Source: Flavobacteriaceae bacterium UBA3159 (lineage in GTDB: Bacteria > Bacteroidota > Bacteroidia > Flavobacteriales > Flavobacteriaceae). Taken from it: a stretch of DNA of 64,000 bases. The notes under the pieces are model-generated. The model made no database searches and was not told the DNA's origin. It was given only the letters and a program-made list of their open reading frames with translations. Where the stretch lies: NCBI GenBank assembly GCA_002364535.1, contig DEYL01000056.1, positions 1-64,000 on the forward strand, in the 5' to 3' direction. The position numbers were made by a program, and so were the translations under genes. This document shows, one piece after another, positions 53,777-62,938 of the stretch (the first letter of the stretch is position 1; each line of letters opens with the position of its first letter).

Positions 53777-55963
53777 CTATTCCGTATTTGATGATGCCGG
53801 TTCAATGGCTTTGACATAACGTCCGGCCCAGTAGGGGAGCAAGTAGATGTAGGGGGAATACTCTCTGAACCCCCCACTGCCACCATCGTTCCTATAGGCA
53901 CGATTATGAAGGTGGTGGGGTCTTTCGTCTCTTGGAAGTACTTCACTGTATTCTTGTTTTCTAAAATTAGAAGCAATTTTTTTAAGATCTTTTCGGTGTT
54001 TGTTTTCGATTTTCCAATCGATTAGATCGACGGGATACTCTTTTAACCACAAAATGGATTCCTTAAGGTCAAAATCTTTTCCCCCTGACATAGCGTACAA
54101 AAAATTCCACAATGGATTTTTTTCAGATCTTTCGATTTCCCAGTGGGAGGCAACAGTTTCCAGATGACGTTGTCTTGAATCTTTATCAAAAGCGTATTTT
54201 ACAAAAGCCGGAGCAGTAAGAAAATACATTTCATCATCGGAATGATTCCAACCATCGCTCAAAAATTCTCCCTCCACATATCCAATCACACTAGCAGGGC
54301 GACAGGCATTTTCCTCATAACCGTATAAACGATTGAGGTTTAAGGCGTGATCTTTGTAGCGCTCTTCTTTGGTAAAATGATAGGCCGTTTGTAAAAATGT
54401 AAGAATGAGAGTTGAATTCAGTCTTCTGTCCCCAACCTGAATAGGAAAGTTATTGATATAATCCGGATGCCAACGACCCCAGCGGGTGGGTTTTCCATCC
54501 CATGAAACCAAATACCAATCGTTTTCGATAATATGATCCATTTGTTTTTTGATCAGTTGAATGGCCCGATTTTTCCATTGTTTGTCTTTGATGATCTCTG
54601 CAAATAAGGCATAAACAAAAAAATGCCCACAAGATTCATCGCTGCTAGTGGTGGTTTTCCAAACCCATCTTTGATCTTTGGCTTTTTTCCAAGTGCCATA
54701 GGAAGAATCTTTGTTCCAATTGCTTTTTTGGTAGCTATCTATTTCATATGTTCTGGCGGGAAACCCCTTTATTCTGGAAATGGTTGTGAGTCGTTCCATG
54801 GCTTCAAAAGCCTCCAAAGCATTTTGCTTGGCATCTTCTGATTGGGTTACCGCATAGCGAAACAACTCCGATGCCAAATACATTGAAGTCCACAGTCCAT
54901 CGTTATCGGTATCTATCAATTCTAAAGAGGATAAGTCTCCGGGAACCCTTAGTTTTACCGAAGATTCCAGACCATATCTGATGTGTCTTTTTCTTTGTAT
55001 CTCCTGAAAATAGCTCGCTTTTTGTTCCAAGGTCATCGGTTCAAATACAATTTGACTGAGTCCTTTTTTGGTTAAAATCAAAACACTTTGGTCGGGCCCT
55101 ATTTCAACGGAAATGACTTCGTCATCCGTTAGCCATCTTTTCGAAGCGTAATAATTGTATTTGCCATCGGTTCTGAATTTAAAAGCCCCACGCGTACTTC
55201 CTGCCCATAAGGCTCCACCGATGTTTTTTAGACTGGTTATTTCGACATGGGGAAGCTGTTCAATGATTTTTTCCAAGTCAAAACTGCGGGAATTGAGTCG
55301 GTGAATGCCCTTGTTTGATCCGATCCATATTTTTTCCATGAATTGTTCAAGGGACGAAAATCCCGATCCGTAGTATACTTTTTTTAGTGATTGATCCAGG
55401 GGTCTGAATTCATAGAGATGTTTGGGGGTGAGAATAAGATAACGGTTAGCCTCATTATCGAACTGAACTGAAAGGGCTTTTTCGCTTAGATTCAGGGAAA
55501 TGTCTAGCAGCCCCTCTTTATCGAAAAAGAACAAGCCTTTGTCGGTGAGGATCAAGAATGATTTGTTTTTTCCCATACCCAACAAAATAGGATTTTCAAG
55601 TCCGTGTTCCAGATAAAACTTCCCGCCAAATGAATTACTCAAAACCGCTTTCTGGGTCAAATAATAAAACTGATTTTTATGGGATTCAATTGCTATTACT
55701 TTTTGATTTTTGAGGGGTCTGTATTGGAAATTGGGTTTTAGTTTTTTTTCCCAAGGGGATAATAAGCCTTGGGATGATAGTACATTTATATTTTTATTTT
55801 TGTCGGTTTTGACTCCCATCAGTATAATGTCGGTTTTTTGTTTTTCAAACTGTATTGATCGGTCTTGAAGAAAAAAGACGTCTTTATAGGATTGTGGAAA
55901 CAAACTGTTCCACAACAAAACGCTTAAGGCGAGTATTTTATAGCGAGATAACTGCATGGACAA
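53777..55963 (-). CDS. Propeller plus alpha-helical toroid-like protein of unknown function
   Basis: 728 residues. Signal peptide ending NSLFPQ. Residues about 30-330 read as a beta-propeller of the two-component-regulator type: MEKIWIGSNKGIHRL, GALWAGSTRGAFKF, PDQSVLILTKKG. From about 335 the character changes to long helices with LIDTDNDGLWTSMYLASELF, NALEAFEAMERLTTI, TSSDESCGHFFVYALFAEII, DDEMYFLTAPAFVKYAFDK and a Gly/Asp-rich end RAYRNDGGSGGFREYSPYIY. The second part looks like an (alpha/alpha) toroid as in glycoside hydrolases and lyases, but I recognise no named family. Its start overlaps the sialidase-like gene by 26 bases. No transmembrane helix or kinase follows the propeller, so it is not a sensor kinase. 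Confidence 0.8.
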   Translation of the reverse strand: MSMQLSRYKILALSVLLWNSLFPQSYKDVFFLQDRSIQFEKQKTDIILMGVKTDKNKNINVLSSQGLLSPWEKKLKPNFQYRPLKNQKVIAIESHKNQFYYLTQKAVLSNSFGGKFYLEHGLENPILLGMGKNKSFLILTDKGLFFFDKEGLLDISLNLSEKALSVQFDNEANRYLILTPKHLYEFRPLDQSLKKVYYGSGFSSLEQFMEKIWIGSNKGIHRLNSRSFDLEKIIEQLPHVEITSLKNIGGALWAGSTRGAFKFRTDGKYNYYASKRWLTDDEVISVEIGPDQSVLILTKKGLSQIVFEPMTLEQKASYFQEIQRKRHIRYGLESSVKLRVPGDLSSLELIDTDNDGLWTSMYLASELFRYAVTQSEDAKQNALEAFEAMERLTTISRIKGFPARTYEIDSYQKSNWNKDSSYGTWKKAKDQRWVWKTTTSSDESCGHFFVYALFAEIIKDKQWKNRAIQLIKKQMDHIIENDWYLVSWDGKPTRWGRWHPDYINNFPIQVGDRRLNSTLILTFLQTAYHFTKEERYKDHALNLNRLYGYEENACRPASVIGYVEGEFLSDGWNHSDDEMYFLTAPAFVKYAFDKDSRQRHLETVASHWEIERSEKNPLWNFLYAMSGGKDFDLKESILWLKEYPVDLIDWKIENKHRKDLKKIASNFRKQEYSEVLPRDERPHHLHNRAYRNDGGSGGFREYSPYIYLLPYWAGRYVKAIEPASSNTE

Positions 55964-57137
55964 TGGTTTTTTGTTCTTTGGATCGTAGTGAGTAGCTCAG
56001 GTGAATTTGACCTTTTTTAGTGGAGATCAGCGTGGGATAGGAATAACTGTTTTTTGGATGTTCAGATTTTTCGATTTCTAAAATGGATTTCCAAGTTTTT
56101 CCTTCATCCTTCGAATGATTCAAATGTAAAGCATTTCTTCCCTTTTCCAGATTGTTGTTTACCATTAGCCAATCGCCATTGGGAAGATTAAGTGTGTGCA
56201 AACTTGATCCCGGATTGTGGATGTCGGTATCTGATACAGCACTCCAGCTTTCTCCATTGTCGTGGGACACACTTTTGATTATCCGCATGGGTTGATCTCC
56301 ATTGTCACGCATATAGGCAACGAGATCCCCATTGTTTTTTTGTACCAAAGCAGGTTGAACATTTCCATAGCCTACTATGGGTTCACTGCTTCTCCAGTTT
56401 TCCCCTTGATCGTCTGAAATAGCCATTAATGAGAAATTGAAACCATCAGAATACAAAGGCAATATAATTCTTCCGGAATCCAATTGCAACGCCCGAGCTC
56501 GGGTCATCCAACCACTTTGTCTTTTGGTTTTATCACCCGCAGCCTCCACAATCATTTTTTCGTATTGTGGTGCATATTCGGCCCATCCCAAGCCCCTGTC
56601 GGGCAATTGTTCGAACTTCAATTGGGTGGATTTTTGAAACTTGTCCCCAGGCTTTAGCAGGAGGATGTCTTGCCAACTCCAGATTGGAGCTCCTTCTTTG
56701 TTATGTATTATACTTTTTTTATATTTCAGTAGGGATTCCTCCCATCGATTGCTTTTGATGACCAACCAAAACAAGAATAATTCATTTTTTTGATTGAGAA
56801 ATAATACAGGATTACAATCGGGAAAGCCTGGAGTGTCGGACATTATAAAAGGTTCTTCCCACTTTTTGGTTCCTTTTTTGAGCCGAGAACCCATTATTTT
56901 GACATCATCGGCTTTTCGTTCTCCTGTACCTTGAAACCAGCAACTCAACAGATCCCCATTGGACAATTCAACCATAGAGCTGCTATGTACATGCTGGGTT
57001 TGTAGTGGAAAAATATTTTGTTTGTGAATGATCTTTGCTTGCCCTTGAGCAAAAAACTGTCCCACCAACACACATAAAAGCAGGAGGTTTTTGTGGAGAA
57101 AAATTAGAATAATTTTGATGTTTAGTGGCTTATTCAT
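55938..57137 (-). CDS. Sialidase-like BNR/Asp-box propeller protein
   Basis: 399 residues. Signal peptide to about residue 31 (GQFFAQGQA). Three Asp-box-type repeats visible: SDDQGENW (near 245), SHDNGESW (near 290), SKDEGKTW (near 345), plus HVHSSSMVELSNGDLLSCWF near 50 and MTRARALQLDSGRIILPLYSD near 210. This is the BNR-2 (PF13088-like) six-bladed sialidase fold. Catalytic identity is uncertain: many such Bacteroidota proteins are not sialidases but act on other acidic or rhamnose-containing glycans. It is upstream of and overlaps the propeller/helical gene, so the two are translated together. Confidence 0.85.
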   Translation of the reverse strand: MNKPLNIKIILIFLHKNLLLLCVLVGQFFAQGQAKIIHKQNIFPLQTQHVHSSSMVELSNGDLLSCWFQGTGERKADDVKIMGSRLKKGTKKWEEPFIMSDTPGFPDCNPVLFLNQKNELFLFWLVIKSNRWEESLLKYKKSIIHNKEGAPIWSWQDILLLKPGDKFQKSTQLKFEQLPDRGLGWAEYAPQYEKMIVEAAGDKTKRQSGWMTRARALQLDSGRIILPLYSDGFNFSLMAISDDQGENWRSSEPIVGYGNVQPALVQKNNGDLVAYMRDNGDQPMRIIKSVSHDNGESWSAVSDTDIHNPGSSLHTLNLPNGDWLMVNNNLEKGRNALHLNHSKDEGKTWKSILEIEKSEHPKNSYSYPTLISTKKGQIHLSYSLRSKEQKTIVHAVISL

Positions 57138-57618
57138 AATTGTCAGAAATTAAGAATTTTTTATCAAAAACCTAAATTTGAATTTTAAAACTATGGTCTT
57201 CATGCTTAAGTGTTTTCAAAAAATCATGAAATGAGATCACAAAAGCAGTGACGGGCCTTTGTCCTAAATCAAAGGTTATTTTCAGCTGCCTGAACTGAAT
57301 TTATTTATGTATATCAAACTTATGGATGCGTTTTTACATGCTGGCATTTAATAAAATCATTTAATATCTGTTCATCAAGCGGTTTTAAAATCAGAATTGT
57401 TAACAACAAAACATTTTACCAAACTCACCCTTACTTTTTTAACAGCTGATGGCTAATGAGAATCTAAGCAAGTTTCGGATGATAACTTTACTCTTGGACA
57501 TAACTTAAGCTAATTCTTTAAAATCAAATAATTTTTATTGGGATTATTTTATTTTGAACATTTAATTATTAGATTTAAATCTTCATCATGTTTAAAAAAT
57601 AACTTACCCGTTAGCTAT
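57138..57618. other. Intergenic gap between the sialidase-like gene and beta-lactamase-fold gene
   Basis: 481 AT-rich bases separating divergent genes. I see no convincing terminator, operator or small gene. A single TAAATTTG at 57173-57180 matches a plus-strand -7 element, but it is far from any plus-strand gene start, so I do not assign it. Confidence 0.5.
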
Positions 57619-58767
57619 ATGTTAAAATTCCTTCTTACGCTTCTTCTTATTCTTGTCAGACCTTGCCAGACTCCTATTAATGTTAATATTTCAAAAGATG
57701 TTGAATCACGAATGCAAAAATTCATGGCCGACAAAAAGATTTCTGGAGCAGTAACTTTGGTTTATCATAAAGGGAATATCATCCACCACCAGGCAACAGG
57801 GTTCGCCAATATATTTACTAAAGAGAAAATGACTACTGAAAGTCTTTTTCGAATAGCCTCTCTAACTAAAAACGTAACCGCCATTTCAGTAATGATACTT
57901 CAGGATAGAGGAAAACTCAGTGTCAACGATAAAGTGTCCAAATACATTCCTGAATATGTCAATTTAAAAGTCAAAGACTCGAACCAATTAGCCAACCTCA
58001 GAATTCGCCACCTTATGAGCCATACATCCGGTATAATTCTACCTAGAAATGACGACGGAAGTATGACCTTAAAACAAGTTGCTGTTGCAGGCGCATCCAA
58101 GCCACTTATCTTTACTCCTGGCTCCCAATGGAAATACAGTCGCGGACTAGATGTCTGTGCTTACATTGTTGAAAAAGTTTCAGGTTCTCCTTTTTCTGAC
58201 TTCCTGATCAAAGAGATTTTCTTGCCACTCCAAATGAAAGATACTGGTTTCTACCTCAATGAAGAACAAGTCAAAAGACTTGTTATTGCCTATCAACCTT
58301 CGAAAGATGGAAAGCATATTATTCCAAGTACTTTAGAAAGGCTGGTCAAGCCACCTGTAGGAAAGTTCACACCAGGGCCATCTGGTGGTTTAATCTCTTC
58401 TGCTCAAGATATGGGAAGGTTCTACCAAATGCTATTAAATGGTGGCGAGCTGGATGGAAAAAGAATAGTTTCAGAAACCTCTGTTAAAAAAATCAGACAA
58501 AGCCAAACTGGAGATAACAAAGCCGGTTTTGTTCCTGGAAGTGCCTGGGGGTTGGGATTTGGACTGGTTCAACAACCTGAAGGTGTAAGTGCAATGTTAA
58601 ATGAAGGATCTTTTGGACACGGAGGGGCTTTTGGAACACAAGGCTGGGTCGATCCAATTACTGAAATTGTATATGTTCTCATGATACAAAGAACAAAGTT
58701 CGGTAACAGTGATGCTTCAGATATTCGTCGAGGTTTTCAACAGGCTGTTGTTGACGGGATTAAGTAA
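57619..58767 (+). CDS. Serine beta-lactamase-fold hydrolase (class C/esterase type)
   Basis: 382 residues from ATG 57619. N-terminal hydrophobic leader MLKFLLTLLLILVRPC; the Cys is in a poor lipobox. PF00144-type motifs: RIASLTKN with nucleophile Ser81 and Lys84; WKYSRGLDVCAYIVEKVSG with Tyr173 (Y-S-R in place of Y-x-N); HGGAFGTQGWVDP near 340 in place of KTG. These features are those of the wider penicillin-binding/esterase group rather than a dedicated resistance enzyme. It stands alone. The substrate may be an ester on a glycan or a peptide; unknown. Confidence 0.87.
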   Translation: MLKFLLTLLLILVRPCQTPINVNISKDVESRMQKFMADKKISGAVTLVYHKGNIIHHQATGFANIFTKEKMTTESLFRIASLTKNVTAISVMILQDRGKLSVNDKVSKYIPEYVNLKVKDSNQLANLRIRHLMSHTSGIILPRNDDGSMTLKQVAVAGASKPLIFTPGSQWKYSRGLDVCAYIVEKVSGSPFSDFLIKEIFLPLQMKDTGFYLNEEQVKRLVIAYQPSKDGKHIIPSTLERLVKPPVGKFTPGPSGGLISSAQDMGRFYQMLLNGGELDGKRIVSETSVKKIRQSQTGDNKAGFVPGSAWGLGFGLVQQPEGVSAMLNEGSFGHGGAFGTQGWVDPITEIVYVLMIQRTKFGNSDASDIRRGFQQAVVDGIK

Positions 58768-59202
58768 AAATAAAAAGCGACGCTAGCTTCCAGTCTCCTG
58801 AGTTTGACCAAGAGCGAAAAGTTGTCAACTTAAAACCTTACATTTTCACAACTTACTCTTATCTCACTAAATATATCAACATTCAATAAATATACTATTT
58901 AAGATAAATGTTGTCCGAATTAAGTATTTGCATTATATTTAAATAGTAGCCATTTTACCGTACAAATATTTTATGGCTTATGTTAACTATTTAAATCGAT
59001 CCCATTCGTTTAAAATTTTTTTGGAATAAACTTAAAAATAAGTGAGTTTTGTGAAGGTTTAGTTGCAAAATAGTGATAAATAGGCATATAGACAAAACGT
59101 AAATTACTAATTATTAATGCTTAGTAACACTTAAAGTAACTTCTTTATTGGGAAATAAAAATAGATTTCAAAGCGTTTCATTTAACTTAATAACTCCTAT
59201 TA
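58768..59202. other. Intergenic gap between convergent beta-lactamase-fold and GH92 genes
   Basis: 435 AT-rich bases. No clear hairpin terminator, repeat, RNA gene or credible small reading frame was found. Confidence 0.5.
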
Positions 59203-61485
59203 TTACCATTTGCCCGGTTTGGGTCCCATCTCAAATTCAAGTTTGCCACCTTTAACTATCTCTTCAAAAGAAATTACAGGCTTTTTCACTTTTTTCCCAT
59301 TTAATTTGATGCCTTGAATATATAAATTCTCCTTACTGTTGTTTTTTGCTTCTATTACAAAGGTTTTTCCTGGATAATAAGTATTATCCAAATGAATTGT
59401 TACCCTATCAAATAAGGGACTGGTTAAATCCACCATTGGTTTGGCTTCAACCCCTCCGGTCATCTCAAACAATCCCATCGCACTAATAACGTACCAGCCA
59501 CCCATTTGTCCTTCATCTTCGTCACCTTCCCACCCATGATAAGGTGTTGATCCATAGAAATTATCGAGAATTGCACGTGTATATTTCTGGGTTAAATGAG
59601 GTTTGCCTGAATAGTTAAACAGATATGCAGGTTGCATATTGGCTTCATTGCCATGATTTATATAGCATTCTATAGCTTTTTTGCGCGAACGGTCAAATGC
59701 GTGAGCTGCAAATTGTTTTTTATTTGATTTTAAAAATCCATTTTCCAAGCGTTTATTAAACACTTCCTCCCCGCCCATTGCTTCTATTAAGCCTGTAACA
59801 TTATGTGGAATATACCATGTGTATTGCCATGAATTACCCTCAGTAAATGAATAACCCGATAGCGGATCAAATTTATCGAGCCAATTTCCTGAAGTATCTT
59901 TGGGAACGATATATTTTATACTGGGATGAAAAATATTTCTCCAATACTCTGACTTTTTCATAAAATCATCGTAATCATCAGATTTCCCAAGAGCCTTAGC
60001 CATCTGAGCTACACAATAAAAGTCAAAAGCATAATTGAGAGCACGGTCAGTTCTCGATTTTCTTCCCAGGTTGTATGGCACATATCCTTTTTCCACAAAC
60101 ACATTCAGGTAATCGTTTCCTGCCAGACCTGTTCCCGGTAAAATTTCACCCTGATTTGTTACAACATTTCTAACAGCTTTATATAGCTTTTTCTCATCCC
60201 CTTTCCAGATTCCTTTTTGCCAGGCTGAAATCATTAATACGACTTCATGTGTAACTTCCATAACTCCTGTGTGCTCCAGTCCGGTTGGGCCGTTGTTTGT
60301 CCAGCCCGTTTTATCGAAAAGTTCCAGCTGGGTATCCACCCAATTCTTCATAATTTCAGGCGATATGAATGACCACAAGGGATTTAGGTTCCAAAAGGTA
60401 TTCCAAAAAGCATCTCCACCATACATTACCCCACCCTCTGGTAGTTGTTGTACTTGCTCAAAGGGATCAACATATTTTCCGTCCACATCACTCCAGGTTT
60501 GTTTCTGAGAATAGCACCGATACAGGTTAGTGTAAAACTTCACCTTATCCTCGTGTGTTCCACCTTCAACCTTAATTCTGCCAAGCAGTTCATTCCATTC
60601 ATCTCGAGCATCATTTACTGCCCGGTTAAAATCCCAATCGTAGACTTCCAGTTCCTGTTCAAGATTTTTGCTTGCTCCCTCTGCACTAACCAGCGACAAA
60701 CCCACTTTTGCCATTAAAGGTTCCTCTTTTTTAACATTAAAAGTGATATAGGAAGCCACATCCCCGTGTCCTTTAACTTTATGAACATCTTCCCTTTCTC
60801 CTTGTCTTTGAGTCCAACCATTCATGGAATTAAATGCTTTATTAAAACGAATCTCAAAATGGAGTGTCCATTCGTTGTAAGAACTTGTTAGTGTTGAATA
60901 TCCGGTAATTGTTTGCCTATCCTTTATGGTTATTTCTCCGTCTGTTAATTTTGCACTGTACTCTGCGGGAAAAAGCAAATCAATTAAAATCAGGGCATTC
61001 TCATAGTCATCATTAAAAGTATATTTATGAAATCCACAATGCGTGGTGGCGGTAAGTTCAGCCTTAGCATCACTGTCATATAATTCAACGGCATAATATC
61101 CTGGAAAGGCTTTTTCTGACTCTTTTAAAATCCTGGAATGGTAGCTTGCTCCGGCTCCCCTGTAGGCGGCATCAATCGGGCGGTCTTTAAATGTAGGGTC
61201 CTGTACCTGGGGCATCATTATTAATCCGCACATTGTCCAGGCATGAATATGAGAGAATCCTGACACATTGCTTATTGAGTATTCATATCCCGCCATCCAG
61301 CCATCATTCTGGTTATCCGGTCCCAATTGCACCATTCCGAAAGGTCTTCCGGCATAAGGTCCCAACATCCACCTGGAGTTGGAGGTGCCTATAAAACAAT
61401 CTACATAATCAATGGGTTCTTTATTGGTTTGGGAATAGCCCTGAATACTCAAAACTAATAGTAACAGAATGCTAATGGTCTTCAT
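59203..61485 (-). CDS. GH92 alpha-mannosidase
   Basis: 760 residues. Signal peptide MKTISILLLLVLSIQGYSQ. N-terminal beta-domain with VDCFIGTSNSRWMLGPYAGR and PFGMVQLGPDNQNDGW, then the helical domain with YGGDAFWNTFWNLNPLWSF (near 405) and EGNSWQYTWYIPHN (near 560). GWEGDEDEGQMGGWYV (652-666) is the signature catalytic block of GH92, normally GDEDQGQMG; here E replaces Q. GH92 enzymes are calcium-dependent exo-alpha-mannosidases, usually acting on N-glycans or mannans. The gene is isolated from the uronate locus, so it may be housekeeping glycan recycling or a different locus. Confidence 0.95.
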   Translation of the reverse strand: MKTISILLLLVLSIQGYSQTNKEPIDYVDCFIGTSNSRWMLGPYAGRPFGMVQLGPDNQNDGWMAGYEYSISNVSGFSHIHAWTMCGLIMMPQVQDPTFKDRPIDAAYRGAGASYHSRILKESEKAFPGYYAVELYDSDAKAELTATTHCGFHKYTFNDDYENALILIDLLFPAEYSAKLTDGEITIKDRQTITGYSTLTSSYNEWTLHFEIRFNKAFNSMNGWTQRQGEREDVHKVKGHGDVASYITFNVKKEEPLMAKVGLSLVSAEGASKNLEQELEVYDWDFNRAVNDARDEWNELLGRIKVEGGTHEDKVKFYTNLYRCYSQKQTWSDVDGKYVDPFEQVQQLPEGGVMYGGDAFWNTFWNLNPLWSFISPEIMKNWVDTQLELFDKTGWTNNGPTGLEHTGVMEVTHEVVLMISAWQKGIWKGDEKKLYKAVRNVVTNQGEILPGTGLAGNDYLNVFVEKGYVPYNLGRKSRTDRALNYAFDFYCVAQMAKALGKSDDYDDFMKKSEYWRNIFHPSIKYIVPKDTSGNWLDKFDPLSGYSFTEGNSWQYTWYIPHNVTGLIEAMGGEEVFNKRLENGFLKSNKKQFAAHAFDRSRKKAIECYINHGNEANMQPAYLFNYSGKPHLTQKYTRAILDNFYGSTPYHGWEGDEDEGQMGGWYVISAMGLFEMTGGVEAKPMVDLTSPLFDRVTIHLDNTYYPGKTFVIEAKNNSKENLYIQGIKLNGKKVKKPVISFEEIVKGGKLEFEMGPKPGKW

Positions 61486-61688
61486 ACTTTTGTCTTTATT
61501 TCTCTTTATTCCTTACAAATAAAACAAGTTTATATAGCTATTCATAAAGAATTTTAATGTTTTTATGTGCTTTTGGGAAAAGGATAAATTACTGTATATT
61601 TCTTATTAATCATATAACTAATGATTAATACTCTTTTTTTGAAATCAAATCTGTATATTTTGAAAAATTAATTTCTTAAAATACATTT

Positions 61689-61862
61689 ATGATATTCAAA
61701 AAGTTTGACCATAAAATCTCAAGCATAATTTATGTTTTATCATTAACCTTTTTGCTACAATTTTATTCTTGTTCATCAAAAGTTGAGGAATCCGCCATTG
61801 ATACCATTAGAGGTGACATAACCTTATTGGAAATTAAATTATCACTAACATGTTGCAATTGA
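61689..61862 (+). pseudogene. Truncated plus-strand lipoprotein N-terminus, antisense to the neighbouring lipoprotein
   Basis: 57 codons. ATG gives a basic start MIFKKFDHK, hydrophobic core SSIIYVLSLTFLL and lipobox FYSC, then SSKVEESAIDTIRGD and an early TGA. The signal peptide is too good to be accidental, yet the mature part is about 30 residues. It overlaps the 3' end of the minus-strand lipoprotein by 100 bases. Likely a gene start cut by a rearrangement, or a genuine very small lipoprotein. Confidence 0.4.
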
Positions 61863-62251
61863 TTCCCTAAAAAAGGTGAAATCGGTGATTCATAATTAGT
61901 GTTGATATTTAATTTAGTGAAGTTGGCCGACAGAGAAGCGTTTGAATTTAGTTTAATTGTAATTTGTAAATTATTTGAGCCATCAGACCAACCTGAGAAT
62001 ATATAATCTGAATTAGGTGTTGCAGTAATCTTAACTTCAGTACCGTCATCATAAGTTCCTCCCTCAGAAGAGACAGATCCGCCCTCTCCAGCTGAAACTG
62101 TCAAAGTATATTGAGTAGTAGTTTCTTCAGGTTCAGCTGTTGGAGTTTGAATCACACTTGGAGGAGCAGAGTCACCATCATCTGAAGAACAGGAATAGAT
62201 GAATACAGATAATAAGACAACTACAATTATGGGAAATAAAGCTCTTTTCAT
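61763..62251 (-). CDS. Small lipoprotein with an InlB-type B-repeat
   Basis: 162 residues from ATG 62251; the frame is open 19 codons further upstream. Leader MKRALFPIIVVVLLSVFIYSC gives a clear lipobox, followed by a Ser/Asp/Pro/Glu-rich linker, then one B-repeat domain (YTLTVSAGEGGSVSSEGGTY, then GTEVKITATPNSDYIFSGW and ASLSANF). These domains usually lie at the N-terminus of larger surface proteins, so a protein ending about 50 residues after one looks truncated. The last part overlaps an antisense lipoprotein-like frame at 61689-61862. Role unknown. Confidence 0.65.
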   Translation of the reverse strand: MKRALFPIIVVVLLSVFIYSCSSDDGDSAPPSVIQTPTAEPEETTTQYTLTVSAGEGGSVSSEGGTYDDGTEVKITATPNSDYIFSGWSDGSNNLQITIKLNSNASLSANFTKLNINTNYESPISPFLGNQLQHVSDNLISNKVMSPLMVSMADSSTFDEQE

Positions 62252-62430
62252 TGAATGATTTATTAATAGATGGAAAATAATTAATATTTGGGTTAAATAT
62301 AATATCAACAGCCCTAACCTTCACAGAAAAACCATTCTACAAAACCCATCCCACCATCAGGTATTTAGACAGTAAGGAAAGTTTTTAGGGTTTAAAATAT
62401 TACAGCCGTACAAATACCGTACATAAATAA

Positions 62431-62474
62431 AATAAAAAATCCCTAAAACATTGTATTTAAATGTAATAGGGATT
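62431..62474 (-). terminator. Terminator of the tmRNA gene
   Basis: Read on the minus strand: AATCCCTA and TAGGGATT arms with a secondary ACATT/AATGT stem between them, followed by TTTTTTATTTTATTT. It begins eight bases after the mature tmRNA 3' end. Confidence 0.8.
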
Positions 62475-62481
62475 GTATAAG

Positions 62482-62878
62482 TGGAGTCGGCGGGAATCGA
62501 ACCCGCGTCCAAACAAGTCACAACCGAGCTTTCTACAAGTTTAGTTCTCGTTTGTTTTTCGAGGTATCAGTGACCGAAAACCGCCCGAGATACCCTTATC
62601 ATCTTTATTGAAAAACACTACCGATGCCATAGTATTTCGATGTTGACATTTATGGTGCCTCCATACCGATCGCCGTCAACAAGGGCTATCGAGAGACATC
62701 CGGCTTCCCGACCTGGTCGGGACTTGGCAAAGACTTACTTTAATTCAGTCGATTATGCAGCTAGAGCGTAGTTATTCTCGCCATTTAAAAGGTTGAAACA
62801 TAAGATTTTCGAGCCGTGTTTCAGTGCTCGACCTGCTTACTCCGTCATGGGAACCTGCTGTCAAAACCAGTCGACCCC
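62482..62878 (-). ncRNA. ssrA: tmRNA (ssrA)
   Basis: 397 bases. The 5' end GGGGTCGACTGG pairs with the 3' end CGACTCC plus discriminator A to give a seven-pair tRNA-like acceptor with G3-U70, as in alanine tRNA. The T arm CGGGTTCGATTCCCG is present; CCA is not encoded. The internal reading frame gives the tag. The RNA rescues stalled ribosomes with SmpB and tags the truncated proteins for degradation. A TATCTTTG promoter element lies upstream and a hairpin terminator downstream. Confidence 0.97.
62753..62782 (-). other. tmRNA tag reading frame (GENNYALAA)
   Basis: Ten codons GGC GAG AAT AAC TAC GCT, then CTA GCT GCA TAA, encoding GENNYALAA after the alanine carried by tmRNA. The YALAA ending is the standard ClpXP degradation signal; GENN at the start is typical of Bacteroidota. 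Confidence 0.95.
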
Positions 62879-62911
62879 TTTTTTTCAATGAACTCTAATA
62901 TTGAGAGAAGT

Positions 62912-62919
62912 CAAAGATA
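62912..62919 (-). promoter_or_regulatory. -7 element of the tmRNA promoter (TATCTTTG)
   Basis: Exact match to TAnnTTTG on the minus strand, 33 bases before the mature tmRNA 5' end, leaving room for a short leader that RNase P would remove. Confidence 0.5.
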
Positions 62920-62938
62920 CAAATTTCATGCCGTTTTT

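Noticed and set aside
53777..55963. Hybrid two-component sensor (propeller at the N-terminus)
   Set aside because: No membrane helix, histidine kinase, receiver or DNA-binding domain follows the propeller; the C-terminal half is a helical extracytoplasmic domain.
57619..58767. Antibiotic-resistance beta-lactamase
   Set aside because: Motifs (S-x-x-K, Y-S-R, HGG) fit the broad PF00144 group of esterases and peptidases; nothing indicates a resistance function.
62482..62530. tRNA gene suggested by a T-arm sequence
   Set aside because: The T arm belongs to the tRNA-like end of tmRNA; no anticodon arm is present.
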